The notes beneath the pieces were generated by a model. That model saw nothing but the letters and a program-made list of their open reading frames with translations. It did no database searches and was not told where the DNA came from. 64,000 nt of DNA from Fasciolopsis buskii (lineage: Eukaryota > Platyhelminthes > Trematoda > Plagiorchiida > Fasciolidae): contig LUCM01004381.1 of assembly GCA_008360955.1 (NCBI GenBank), positions 208,804 through 272,803 on the forward strand. Direction: 5' to 3'. The stretch's first letter is position 1; each line of letters begins with the position of its first letter. Below, in pieces: positions 50,466-62,209 of the stretch. The position numbers were made by a program, and so were the translations under genes.

Positions 50466-53400
50466 TCTAACCAATTGGTGCGTCACTGCGAATTCCTCAT
50501 TATTTTCGGTTCCTGCCTTCGCTGTTTGTTAAAATGAAGCACGCCTTTTTGAACGTCATCTGAACGGGTAACTCTTTATAGATGGTCCAATGATAGGGAA
50601 ATTTGATACATTGCCAAGAAAAACAAATGGTGGATGCGTTCAACACACTGCTCGCACTGCCACCACCAAGTGAACAAAACCGTTCTAATGTTCCCTTGAA
50701 AGCTGGCTACAGAGTGATCGAACATAAATGCACTGAACTCCAAGATTTCAGTTTAGAGTCTTGTCGAGCCGCGCCTCCAACGATTCCTGGCATGGTTGTC
50801 TTTTGCCAGACCATCCTAACATTGTAATTCGTCGTTTGACGGAATTAAAAATTCAAACACCTGTTATTACTATGACTAATTATTAATAGTGTACTCATTA
50901 TCATTGCTGATTTGGCATGTTGATAAGCCGAACATCAATAAATTCCAGCTTATTTCGATGGATACTAGGGTTCTGGAAAAGTAGTTCTATATGTGGACGT
51001 CTTTTGACCACTCATTGTTTAACGGAGACTTCTTCACGACTGCTCCAGTCACAAGATCGTAAATGATCAAAAATATCATTCTGTATGCTATACACCGAAG
51101 CTTCCCACCACAACTCCAGTCTGTAAATTAGGTTATCCAACAATTACGGCCTTACTGTAGAGTGTTCTATTTGATATAGACATGATGCCAACGAGATCTC
51201 AAATAAAATGTCTTGAATAATAAAGACCTATAATGGTCAAACGGTTTACTGTGGTTTTTATAGTGAATGGTATATTGTTTATAACACAGCTTTGTTGGTA
51301 GATGTAATTCGCGAACCTTTCAACTGCCATGGTTAGTCTTTCTTCAGGCAAGTTTTAAAATCCTGGTTTGCCTTGAATTTTAGTAACCGTATAGCTGCTT
51401 TCATTGGTTGATCGACAACTACAAAACAATTAGACAATCCCTGTTTAAGGATATCACTTTTTCACTCTTTCTTGTTACTACTCAATTAAAATATAGGCTA
51501 CTTTGGTCTTCTCTAGCACCTTCAATGATCAGTATTTACCGCCAGCATGAAAAATCAGTTGCAGGCGTCAATTTTGATTAGTGGAGATCATGACCACCAT
51601 TCATTATCAGATCCCGTGCTGTAGTTTTGCGAAATACTCGGCTTCCGTACTCAGCCTGCCCATCTGACCGTGTGTCATCAGACGATAGTGGAATTAAGAG
51701 GCAATTCTGTCTGCAACAAAGTTCAAATCGAAATTTATTAATTGACCTCAAAACGAGTGCAATGCTACTCAGAGATCCATTCGGATAAGGAGTAATGTCG
51801 TTGTAAAGCACCTAGCACAATATGTGCAAACTAATGGGGTGATGGGACAAATGAATCACTAATGCATCCGGTAATAGATATGAATCTGTTAGATACCAGT
51901 TTGATTTTGGTCGTTTTTACATTGGTTTCGAAATGTGCGAAAAACAACAGGAATCCAATTTGACTGGGATAGATAACTCTCGATCAAATGAATATGAAAA
52001 ATGATCTGCTTTCCACGCAAATGAGATGTACACAATCCAAGACGGGCCGATTGCCTCTACGTCGCCTGAAAATTACGATCATGTTTGCGTCATCCACATG
52101 TTTTAAAAACCTGACAAATCACCTCCTATTTTAGCATATTCCGGACCGGTTTTTGAAAAAATAGGTGCCACAGTTGACAACAAGTCATGGCAAAAATATT
52201 GTGTAGTTCTGTTAGCCATCGCTTTGTGTTCATTATATTGGCCCCCGGGACGCCACATCAGATTGCTCTGAGCAACCTGATTTCACTGGCATCCACCAAA
52301 AATTGAATTCCAACCACTGAATTCCAAACTGGAATATCTTATTATGTGTTAGATATTTTGAGCAATTCCCTAACAAAATGCCCATTGTGCGGATAGCGGA
52401 CTGCAATGAGACTCTGGGTACACCATTGAATAATATTGCTGACATTTAAATGGAATTAATCCATTCAGACTTATCCCATTAGGCATTCACAGGTTCAAGT
52501 TAGTTAAAGCCAACTAGACATTGCCAAATTTTCTCATATGAATGCATCTTTTTGGCTGGGTGCATTTCAAACTAGCACTTTGGAATTCTGATAAGTTAGC
52601 TGAAGGATTCAAACGAAAAATTGCTATACATTTCGGAAAAATTGAATTAGGTCCAAAATTAAGCAGAATCACTTTGCCGGAATGAAACCGATGTAAATGG
52701 CCGTTTAGTTTGATAAACGGAGATACGGGAACTAGCAAAGCGCCTATTAGTTACGGAACAAGTAATTTGGTTAAGGTGGAATGGGAGTATTTAAAGTGGA
52801 CTTGAAATCTGAACTGGATTAACATATGTGCGTGTAGTTACCCGAGCGTTGACAGTACAATATGTCATCCAACAGATGAGGTTTCAGTAACTCAGATGAA
52901 TGAAACAATTCAAACTCGTGAAGGCCAACAGCCCTATTTTGTCCGATATGGAAGCAGAATGTGTTAAAAATCCTTTTCAAAATTAATTAAAAAGCGAGAA
53001 TTTCTGCATCAAAAGCGAACTATTTCCTATGGATTTCTGAAGGGAAGCCCTCAGTCAAACCCCAGAGGGGTTTATTATCTCAAATGAATTTGGTACCGGA
53101 ATGTTTCCTGAGCTTGGTCAGTTTGAATAAATGGGTTACAAATCATAATGGTGAACTTCCATTTGGACATCCTTCCTTCCCATTCAGTGCGTTATAGGTA
53201 AAAGATCCGGTCAGCCGACTGTGACGTCTTATCCGTGGTAATAACACGTGATTCTGATTTGTGTGACGGTTACCCACTGAACACAATTGACCCAGATGCA
53301 AATAGAAATGTGTTATGAAATATCACATCCAGTTAGCTTTTCATTTCACGCAAAAACGATGTTCTTTGTTGATGGTTTCTTACAGAAGATATTACAGATA

Positions 53401-53567
53401 TTCAAAACCAATTCACATTCCCGTTGCTATTTTAATGCTAAAGTTAACGCCTCGATGCAAGCTTCTCCTTGGTGAGTTCTCTATTTATGAAAGTTATCGA
53501 ACAGGCATTATTTTTTAATGAAAATCGCCCAGCTGTTATTAACCGGAAATGTGAAGTCCTTACTGAC
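50466..53567. other. non-coding stretch, nothing recognised
   Basis: AT-rich sequence with short ORFs only (up to 77 codons). No repeat or RNA signature seen. Confidence 0.5.
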
Positions 53568-53625
53568 TGGCGGTTGTCAGATGGATTGCGTATCTACCTG
53601 CTGAAAGTGTCACAAGTTCGAATTC
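53568..53625 (+). promoter_or_regulatory. tRNA-like internal pol III promoter (possible SINE head)
   Basis: An A-box-like segment TGGCGGTTGTCAGATGG (53568-53584) and a strong B box AGTTCGAATTC (53615-53625) are 30 bases apart, near tRNA spacing. The acceptor and anticodon stems do not fold into a convincing tRNA, so this is probably the head of a SINE or a tRNA relic and not a tRNA gene. It does not share its body with the five-copy SINE family. Confidence 0.35.
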
Positions 53626-55255
53626 TCCTTGGTGAGGTAGATAGCAATAAACTGCCGCCAGCTACATTACCACTTCTGACTTAATGAGACCCTATGGGGG
53701 CTTTGTCATCTCAAGTTTCAGGTCATGGTTGCCTGCTCCTCTCTCAGTGTATTGGGCTCAAGTGCCTGTAGGGTATTTTCTTGCACTCATGCTTCCAGCA
53801 TGACATAAAACTTAAGTGTAGGATGCGTCTGTGCGCACTGCTAACAAAGGCGCCCCATTTAAAACAGTTAGACAAAACAATTTTAGACGTAGTCTTGAAC
53901 GTCACTGTCACGTGCAAAATTGCATTCACTGGTCGATTTCTTTATTCTGCCTTTGTAGTGGTAGTGGTCTTGAAAATTACCACTTAGAGTCATATCTAAA
54001 AGAAGTAGAACAATGCCGAGAACTAACAGCCGCGAATGAGCTCAGACCAAATCACCATTAGATCCGGCATGATCAGATAAAAAGCCGTATTTGTACGACC
54101 GAGAATAAATGTTCTTCTTTCATGACCGCGTTAGCAAATCGCCACTCAAAGAAGAGCGTTCAGTTTGTTTGTGAAAACTGTTGCTAAGGTCCTACTCCTT
54201 GTGCGTCATGAAATTGTCATTGAACAGTCCAGTTACTCGGTAAATCCAGTGCAGCATATGATGATTTTCACTGGCTCCTTCATAGGTGGGCAAATACAGC
54301 GTTACGAAACAATCGTTTAGGCTGGAAGAGAGAACTAACTTTGTGTGCTAAGTTCCACTTGAATCAAACAAATAATGATCGTTAATTATACGGACAGTGT
54401 AGGATTGCGGCGTACATCCGGGAGACATCTGACGTTGTCATCAACAAGTGATGACGTCGTAAGTGAATTTCCGATGCAGTATCAGTTTCTAAAAACTATT
54501 ATTTGGTTTTGTTTTCTATGCTGGTACTTTCCATATTAAAACTGTAGATAGACGCATATCAATAAGTCCACTGAATTTTAAATGCCCTTCTTTCGAACGG
54601 TTTTTTCTTTGCTACATTTCTCTTAAACTAGGTACATAATTCTGAGGCAGTGGAAATTTCGAACAGATTCAGTTCATTTTTATACTTTTGGCTTGGAACA
54701 GATTATTGGTTCTCAAGCCCAGGACATAAGTAAATAACAGCTGATTTCTGAGAAGCTATTTATGTAACAAATCATGCATTGTTTATACTGAAATATTCCA
54801 GATATTTTACTGTTGCTTCAAACTGCCAATTAACAGACAAATCATTTTATCCATTGGACATTTCTAGTCTGTGTAGCCCACATTTGGAATGGACATAGAT
54901 TTGACAGGTAAGAAATGATTTATGATAGTGTGTTCATCTAGGTGACTCCAGCCGCGACATTCGTTTCCGAATCAATGTGAACGTATACACCGATTTATGT
55001 TCAGGCTAATTCGAGAGCAATTAACGCGTAACAATTCCACGGTTGTTTGCAGACGGATTTATTTGTAGGCATTCAGCGATTCCCGTGACTCATATCCGCA
55101 CAATCAAAATACTTACGTGATCCATATGGACTTATTACTGAAACCCTAAAGCTAACCTTAAACTACTCACATTTTCCAAGAATGAAACTGGCAGAGCGTT
55201 AACTATTGTAGCCAACTAATATTCCAATATTTTCATCTTATAAGTATCTTTTCTA
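53626..55255. other. non-coding stretch, nothing recognised
   Basis: AT-rich. Overlapping 61-76-codon frames at 53744-54061 are mutual shadows without recognised content. Confidence 0.5.
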
Positions 55256-55292
55256 AAGAATAGTCACAAGATATTAAAGGATGACTATTCTT
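55256..55292. repeat. perfect 11-bp hairpin
   Basis: AAGAATAGTCA (55256-55266) and its exact reverse complement TGACTATTCTT (55282-55292) enclose a 15-base loop. No coding context. Confidence 0.65.
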
Positions 55293-55778
55293 CGAATGGA
55301 GAATACGAATGCGAGGAATCCACGGTCAAACTTAGCTAATATGACTGCTCGATCACCAATATGGAATTCCCTATTTGTGGGTACAAATGCTGACAAAATT
55401 TACCCATACTGAAGACTGTTTCACCGTAGCCTCATGCATAATGCATTGGAATATACAGAGTGATTAGTCTGTTTGAGTGAAAATATTTGGCGTTACATAA
55501 AACCATTCACTGAATGACATCAACATCGAAATAATTGCCAAGAACCATGGAAATACCATACAGTCGTTTCAGTCGGCTTGCTAAGAATCACCGAAAGTCG
55601 ATATCCAGTACGACCGAGTTGGGGCGCAAAGGCGTGAAGAGCGACTGTCTCGAACAGCTCAGCCAATGAGCCACCGGATGAGGATCTCATTGGCTAGTGG
55701 AAAACCAAATGGTAAGTGATTTTCAAGCACCGTAATCGTTGTTTCTACTAACTGTGGTGGGAGCAATTAAGCTTCCTA
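55293..55778. other. non-coding stretch with small inverted repeat
   Basis: AGCCAATGAG and CTCATTGGCT (about 55660-55696) form a perfect 10-bp inverted repeat around CCACCGGATGAGGAT. Otherwise nothing seen. Confidence 0.5.
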
Positions 55779-55833
55779 GGTCACTGTGTGCCATTGGCTT
55801 GTGGCCGCGCAAATCAGCACTGGATAGATAATG
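55779..55833 (+). repeat. 55-bp dispersed repeat, copy 2
   Basis: Matches 1659-1713 in the same orientation. The core is TGTGGCCGCGCAAATCAGCA and then TGGATAGATAATG. The boundaries of the full unit are not defined. Confidence 0.5.
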
Positions 55834-56140
55834 TATCGTCCAATGAAATCAAAAAAACTACGAAAAACTGAAATTGTATGACACATTCAATCATCTCCTG
55901 TTCAAGTCACAGTTCAGATTCAATGGAAATGATAGAATATTGTATAAATCGTCTATTGAAAGATAAACTACTTGTCGCGAGACGCCGTGCGGACATGGAA
56001 CGACGGGGTAATAAATTTTTGTGTATCATGAATTGTTTTCCGCAATTAATTAGGGCTTCCCGCATGGGAAAACGACGATATTTCGGATGGACGTTCTATA
56101 AATGTTTAGTGCCAATCCACTTTCGGAATGCTTATGAGAA

Positions 56141-56205
56141 GTAGCTCGTAACTCAGATGGTAGGGTTTACGGAGTACAAATACGTGGTTTGAGTCCAACC
56201 ATGGG
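56141..56205 (+). promoter_or_regulatory. tRNA-like internal pol III promoter (possible SINE head or tRNA relic)
   Basis: GTAGCTCGTAACTCAGATGG followed by TAGGG resembles the D-arm region of a tRNA (A box AACTCAGATGG, 56150-56160), and GGTTTGAGTCC (56186-56196) is a good B box. The 25-base spacing is shorter than in an intact tRNA, so an anticodon-arm deletion or a SINE head is more likely than a working tRNA gene. No 3' body shared with other loci in the window was found. Confidence 0.4.
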
Positions 56206-58697
56206 TAGGAAACCCACCGAGATTATGCGTTTTTGCAACTGAACCTGTTCTGCATGCGTAACTTTGACCATTGCTTTGGTGCAGAGACATCACTATTAGC
56301 GAAAACGATTAGGACAACAGTTGTCAACGGTACTTTCGAATCTTATATAAAAACCTCAATCAAAAGTCTCGATTCCATATTTCTTCTGACGAAGCAGGAT
56401 CCCTGAGTAAGCACCATGACAACTAAAATCAATGCAGATGGTGCGGTGCCGTGAGGCTGAAAAACCAACCTACATTTATGGCTTTATTCCCTCTCTAACA
56501 ATGCTGTATTGTAATGAGCAGAGAGTAACATGTTTTGCTGAGTTCGCATCCTGTCGGCTGTTTATGTTTTTCGTCGAGTGCAACTTACATCAATCAGGCA
56601 AAATTTCACTCCTCTATAGTTCTACCGATGTCAACAGTCTTCTGAGAGCATAGTATTGGCTGTGCATTTCTTCACGAACAAGGCACTTAGATGGTGTCTT
56701 TGCAAATTTCTCCCTATTAGTATCCACTCCTAAAAGGTTTACAAATGAATAACTGCAAGTTATAATCAGTTCTGTTAGTTGTAATAGGGATTAAAATCAT
56801 AAACATAGAGTCGTTTTCGATCAGGTAATAAAAAATAATTTTTCCCACGAAACTCACAGACTGAAGGTGAATAAATGTTTCAATTAGGAGACCACCAGCA
56901 TGCCTATCCCCGGTGGTCAGGCGAAATGGAAACCACGATCTTTCTCAGCAAGACCAGTCCTGTCTGGCAGTCATTCGTACTAGCTTTGCACTCGTAAGAA
57001 GAATAAGCTGAAATGGACAACACACAAACGGTGCTGTAAGCTGCTAACACGTCTTGTTAGCCAACATTCGGGGAAGTTCAAACAGTACCACTTACGGCAA
57101 AGTAAGTTTTTGATTCCGCATAAATCCACTAGATCTAGTGTGTGGGGATTTTCGCTAAACTTTATTTCGACGTAAAATTGTGCAATCATCAATGCATTTC
57201 GTCCCAATTTATTTTGACTTTCTAAAACTCCGAATTTTTAGACTAGTAATCAATCAGAGATTGTAGTATCATCCAAAAGAACGAACCCATGAAGGTTTAG
57301 TATTAAAAATCAGGCTCCCATTCACTTACAATTTGTTGTTCTGTCTTCACCGGTGAGGTTTGCAAAACCTTACTGTTATCATTAGAGTAATGATTCGTCG
57401 TAACAGGTCATTGTTAAAAGGCAAGTGTCATGAAATCTACTAAGTTTATTGACACCTTCTCCGGATGTTTTCTAGACAAAAATTTGCGAGTGTCATGATG
57501 ATGGGCGAGCAACGTTTTCGGAATTCACAAGACTGAGGTTTTTCTGGTTCTGGTTTAGGATAACCCATCACGAATGTGTTAAACTTCCAACCGCATCACA
57601 TCGTCCTTTTCATTGCTCGGAAATTGTCTCCCTACCTGCCGAGATCGAGATATTTATTCATTCTTACCTAGACCGTCGATTAAGTAGGAAGTGGGAGGAT
57701 GAAGCAGGTATGTATTTTTTCAATTGCAGTTCACATAAAATTAAAATATCATGCGGAATGAATTGAGTTCAAATGAAAGACAATGACCGCATTATTCAAG
57801 GAGCAATGCTCTTTCGTTGAACATCTCTGAGCTTTGAACATTTACCCGGTCGAAATCAGCATGACGAATTTCCGCTTATCTTTTAAGTTTGACAATCATA
57901 TTCAGATGTCCGTAGTCATGTTCGAATGGCGTATCATGTTTCAAATCAAGATAACTGGTTTATGCACCAAAACTAATCAATCGTGAAAGATTTGATAAAT
58001 TCTTTTTTAGTGATATGCTGTCACATATCTGACTGATTACGTTTTACCAACAGTGTCTCAATTAACTTACCATCAACCGCTTTTATGAAAGTCAGAGGTA
58101 AATCAGTTCTTCGAAACCGATTTACTTCTATGAAATGCTCGCAATTCCACGTGGGTAGTAAATAGATTGATGATTTTATGCTACCCTAATTCCTTTTTGG
58201 ACTCCACCTTTCGAGCACAGCAGTAAAGCGTATGCCGTCCCGTCGGAAAGCGAGATTTCCAATCCTGGGTACGACGGAAAATATGCACCAGTGATGAGCT
58301 CTAGTAAGAGGAAAACTCGAGCGTGGTGATTCTGGAGTGTATGTTTGACCGGATGACCTGGAGTCTGTGTGGGGAAGGTAGATCTCAAGGGCATTTCTTT
58401 CACTTTAGTAAGGACTGGCATCAATGCAAATGTTTGGTGGATGGGTAACAGATTACGATCAGGGAAATAGTTTCCGATTTATCATCAGTGAACCAGCTAT
58501 TTATCTCTCGACAAGACCAACTGTTTAGAGCACTAGGTGAAATCAGTCAGGCATAGGTGAGCCGAATAACAAGGAAATCCAAACGGAATTATTTGCAGAA
58601 CAATTGATTCCACAAAGTTTTACATTGGCAGTTTGCCACTAAGTCCTCATTTGAGTCGTTAGAAAGAGACATGGATTATAAGTCCACCACAGCAGGA
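56206..58697. other. non-coding stretch, nothing recognised
   Basis: AT-rich with ORFs up to 82 codons. No repeats recognised. Confidence 0.5.
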
Positions 58698-58860
58698 CGA
58701 TGATTTGTCGGGAATTTTCTCTCTGTTTGGCAAGGTTAACCTGAATAAAAAAAGAAAAAAGTGGTTCATGTTGCAAGCAATGTATATTTGTGCACGGATA
58801 ATAGAAGGACATTCGTTCGGAAGCATGCGACCGGTTTTCGATTATTGTTACTCCCCATGA
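58698..58860 (+). mobile_element. inverted-repeat (MITE-like) family, single arm, copy C
   Basis: GATGATTTGTCGGGAATTTT (58699-58718) and TTTGGCAAGGTTAACCTGAA match the inner half of the arm of the 37.9-kb element. About 55 bases later GACATTCGTTCGGAAGCATG and CGACCGGTTTTCG match the internal motif near 37801-37835. The outer arm (GTGAATGGATGAT) is missing. The arrangement agrees with copy B at 12.1 kb, so the real unit extends past the arm into this internal motif. Confidence 0.6.
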
Positions 58861-60026
58861 TACCGTCCTGTTTAATTGTATTTGTACTTAAATACTGTTT
58901 TTTGTGTTTGGCATTGCAGTTTCATTTGAAACCTGAGGGTCCTGCGCAGAAAAAGTCTAATCGATAAACATGTTCCTAATGAAACACTTACTACTTAGCG
59001 AATCATTCGTTCATGATCATTTTTTCATTAGTCACTGGGGTAGGATTAGTGTGGTAAACGCATCTGATGTAGGCGTACATCCAAATCTGGCCGATGCACG
59101 CATGCACGTAAACTGTGATGGATATCATTTGCTTGTCTGTCTTGGGCGAGGATTATAAGCTGTTCGGGTAAATCTGTAAGGTTAAATTTGCCAGTTAATC
59201 GTGAAATGCGGTAAGGCATTCACTAACATTTTCATCTCCATCTGTTGTAAATTTGGTTAGTTTCGAGCCAGTCACCGGTACAGGGGTTCCGGTACTCTGT
59301 ATACAATGGGTTTTTCTCTACTGTTGCAGTGTTGTTTGCTTACAAAAGCTTAAGTTTTTAACTATGGTTAAAGAGAATATTTGTTTTCGTTTGTTCGCAC
59401 CGAGTACAGCCATGAAAGTCCATAATCAGTTATCTGGGTGAACATAAAGTCAATATTGTGCCCCCTGAATTCTGAAACCTTTTTCACATAAATGACTATA
59501 GCAAATTTTCTTTCCAGTTCAGCTTTGCTAGCGAAAGGTATTTGTCTTTTGAGGTATTAGATCATCAATGTCTACGTAGTACCATTAGAATTGGATAGAG
59601 CGGCCATGGGAGCAGCGTGTAGGTTACGAACGGAGTATGAGGCACCGATTCAGAAAAAATCACAACACAAAGTACCATGCCTGGTACACTTCACTGACTG
59701 GGCTCTTGCTGTTTATGGTGAACGCTGGTCTACTTTACCATCCCGCACTATCCCTTCATGCCACAAATGCAGGAAGCCACATGGAGGTAAGCAGATGAGC
59801 TGACAATGTGGAATAAAGAAACGTAGAAGGAGCATAGGAAAAGTGTCTAACGTTTTCATGGTTGGGGTCCGATGGATTACTCAGGCAGTTGACAGGAGAC
59901 ACCGGATACTATGGCAGCAAACCGTGAGTAGTAGCAATATTGTGAATTGCTGTCGTATCAGAATGGTTGAAAAAGTAAGCTTGTACAGTCAGACTGTAAG
60001 GCATATGCTGCCCATTTAAGCCCTAT
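58861..60026. other. non-coding stretch with a weak exon-like ORF
   Basis: The frame open at 59561-59803 (plus) ends in VYGERWSTLPSRTIPSCHKC and RKPHGG, and a strong donor-like GAG-GTAAGC lies near 59783-59792. A pyrimidine-rich acceptor TTTTCTTTCCAG ends at 59518 but is separated from the frame by a stop. Unassigned. Confidence 0.35.
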
Positions 60027-60212
60027 TTAACATTCTTGCCTCATTAGGTCCACCTCCTCTTCGCCTTGCGCATTCATTCTTTCTATATCAGAAATATAGC
60101 TTTCAGTGGGAATCGCCCCACCCCTTAAAGCAAGACGGTAATCCTGACGAATCGTAGCAGTATTCCGATGGACAATATCTTTGACAACCACGCCGGGCTG
60201 GCTAACTTGCAT
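60027..60212 (-). CDS. small minus-strand ORF with protein-like translation, unassigned
   Basis: A 61-codon frame (ATG at 60210-60212) preceded by a stop three codons upstream. The product is hydrophilic, with VKDIVHRNTATIRQDYRLAL and SYISDIERMNAQGEEEVDLM, and reads like real coding sequence. It lies about 220 bases left of the Penelope-like element on the opposite strand. It may be an exon, or a fragment of another mobile element next to which the PLE inserted. No family recognised. Confidence 0.25.
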   Translation of the reverse strand: MQVSQPGVVVKDIVHRNTATIRQDYRLALRGGAIPTESYISDIERMNAQGEEEVDLMRQEC

Positions 60213-60435
60213 TGTACGCCGTTAGTTTTATTGCGCACTGTTGTCCTCAACATGACACAGCCTTCGTAATCATTTTAAAATAGAAAGTTAGTCGCTAGTT
60301 GTTACTGGTTCCAACGATTTAGATGCGCAACGGTTTTAATTAGTCATCTGGTATTGTCCTGGAAGCTCTGAGACATGGCGTCTTCCATCATATGCAATAA
60401 AAAGCTCGGCCTTTGTTTTCCAGGCAGAATGCTTG

Positions 60436-60436
60436 A

Positions 60437-60468
<32 letters not shown>

Positions 60469-60470
60469 TG
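60436..60470. repeat. AT dinucleotide microsatellite at the left PLE boundary
   Basis: Alternating AT over about 35 bases interrupted once by ATGT. It abuts the outer end of the PLE palindrome. Similar tracts occur at 62673-62690 and 62937-62962. Confidence 0.85.
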
Positions 60471-60525
60471 ATGGGTGAAACTATCTGCAGCTCAGGTTGC
60501 ATATTTTCGAGTTGAGAAGGTGTAA

Positions 60526-60556
60526 ACTGGGTTAATAAGTTTATCGTGACCTTTCG
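60526..60556 (-). ncRNA. hammerhead-like 3' half in inverted PLE repeat (minus strand)
   Basis: On the minus strand GATCGAAAGGTCACGATAAA and then CTTATT: an intact GAAA (60553-60556), stem III GGT/ACT with one wobble pair around loop CACGATAA, and then UA. The 5' core half (CUGANGA) is not present because the head-to-head junction lies immediately upstream. Probably inactive alone. Confidence 0.4.
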
Positions 60557-60560
60557 ATCC

Positions 60561-60590
60561 AAACGTCATGACAAACGTATTAACTCAGTG
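60561..60590 (+). ncRNA. hammerhead-like 3' half in left PLE repeat (plus strand), decayed
   Basis: CAAACGTCATGACAAACGTA: where the hammerhead core needs GAAA there is CAAA (60561-60564). Stem III then follows as CGT (60565-60567), loop CATGACAA, ACG (60576-60578), and the UA that would precede the cleavage site (60579-60580). The 5' core half is absent because the inverted copy begins just upstream. Unlikely to be active. Confidence 0.4.
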
Positions 60591-60659
60591 TGCGCCTTCT
60601 AAACTCTAAAATATGCAACCTGAGCTGCAGATATTTTCACTCATCAATAAACATTTGGA

Positions 60660-62209
60660 TGCAATGCGCTCAACTGCGTGAGAAAATGGAAAAAACTATT
60701 CCAATTGTTCCGCTTCTGTCCGTGAGCAACTGTTCTTCCTAAATCACTGCCTCAGGAATAACACTTTTCCAAAAAAGTATCAAGTGTAACCCGCCTGTGA
60801 ACTCGGAACGTGCCCGTAGGATTTTACATTCATACTGCAAACAGATGCATCGTGAGCTGATCAACGACGCGCATCGCAGGAAAACCGTATACGAAAGCCA
60901 TCAAAATCGATTCAAACGGGATGCCTCAAACATATTAGATGCCAACTGGATTAGAAGAATAAAAGCGGTCATTGAAATCACATCGAACACAAACCGCTCA
61001 AAGGTCAGGGACGCCGCGCTCAATCAAACGAAACCTCGATATGCCGAGTCAATCTACAATTACTCGAAGAACCAGCTACTACCAAGCGAAAAGTCCGTGC
61101 TACTGAAAGAATTAACTTTCAATCACACCAACGCCAAACATCCCACGTTCATTGCTTCCATTGAATCGGCAATATGGAAGCACGCACTAAAGGAAGGGAC
61201 GCGCCGAGACATACGGGCAAAAATCTGTCAACAACTTGCGCACCCTAGGCGAAAATATCACCTACCTGATAATGAAATCAAAGCTGTAAAAGCACTCCAG
61301 AAAAATCGAGAAATAGTTATACTCCCCGCAGACAAAAGTAATGCAATAGCAGTGCTCGACAACGCCGAATACCAAGCGAAGATGAAAGTATTACTGGATG
61401 ATAACGAAATCTACCAACCAGTGGAAGGAAATCCAGTCAAAGAACTTCGAGCCAAAATCAACAAAAAACTGAACTCCTTGAGAAAAAGCAAGAAAATCAG
61501 CGATGAACAGTGCAACCAAATAAAGCCTACAGAAGGACCCGTCCCCAGGATATATGGACTTCCTAAAGTACATAAACCGAGGGTGCCGCTTAGACCCATT
61601 GTCGCAACAACAACAACAGCACCAAACTATCAGCTAGCGAAGTACCTTTTCCGTCTCCTACGCCCATGCCTACCACAGCACCAAAACGACACGAAGAGTT
61701 CTGCCACATTCCTGGAACAAATCAAAGACCTCAGGTTAGAAGCAAACGAAGCTATGGTCTCATTCGACGTCACATCACTGTTCACAAATATTCCAAGGCA
61801 AATGGCACTGGACAGCATGCGCCAGCTTATGGAAAAGGACTCCAACTTATCAGATAGAACAGCAATGTCCAAGGACGATGTAATGCATTTGATAGAATTG
61901 TGCATGGAAACAAACCTGCAGTTCAATGGGACGGTATATAAACAAATAAGAGGAACGCCCATGGGATTACCACTATCAGGCTTGTTCGCAGATGCAACCA
62001 TGACTCTACCGTTTCTCGACGTACTAATTATGAGGCAACCAAACGGGAGCATAGAGACAACCGTCTACAGAAAACCGACGACGACGGACCGCATGCTCAA
62101 TTTCAAAAACAACCATCCAACCTGCCACCTAAAGAGCTGTGTGCGTACCCTGTTCCATCGAGCCGACACACTGCAGTACACAGCAGCTACGGGAACAAGA
62201 GCAATCTAG
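60660..62209 (+). pseudogene. PLE reverse transcriptase, N-terminal stops and internal catalytic deletion
   Basis: The long frame 60797-62209 (470 codons) opens at GTG, not ATG. Upstream PLE-like coding continues in other frames (NCVRKWKKLFQLFRFCP, then FLNHCLRNNTFPKKYQV), so the N-terminus is broken by frameshifts. Residues 1-40 hold NSERARRIL and KTVYES. Residues 176-190 hold LPADKSNAIAVLD, and 249-260 VPRIYGLPKVHK. Motif A VSFDVTSLFTNIP is at 321-333 (catalytic Asp at 324) and motif B GTPMGLPLSG at 386-395. At residue 402-403 (about nt 62000) the frame jumps directly to TLPFLDVLIMRQPNGSIETT and VYRKPTTTDRMLNF, which in intact PLEs lies several tens of residues further on, past the YxDD motif. 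The second catalytic Asp pair is therefore missing, so no polymerase activity is possible. The last 15 or so residues are out of the family frame. Confidence 0.9.

Larger units (their letters stand above)
60467..60648. repeat. 182-bp near-palindrome: head-to-head PLE terminal repeats
   Basis: The left arm (60467-60557) and right arm (60558-60648) are reverse complements at about 86 per cent (13 mismatches in 91 positions by hand count), with no indels and no loop. Both start ATTGATG(g/a)GTGAAA, then ATCTGCAGCTCAGGTTGCAT and ATTTT(c/a)GAGTT. The right arm repeats in direct orientation at 62615-62672 (GATC(g/c)AAACGTCA, then AACGTATTA(c/a)CTCAGTGT). The symmetry centre sits in the GATC next to the GAAA of the hammerhead-like core. 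Inverted terminal copies at one end are a documented PLE arrangement. Confidence 0.88.

Noticed and set aside
50164..50470. Asn/Ser-rich and Leu-rich ORFs as low-complexity proteins
   Set aside because: Both are frames of the degenerate trinucleotide tract.
61391..62052. Minus-strand ORFs of 60-140 codons inside the PLE
   Set aside because: Shadows of the plus-strand RT frame.
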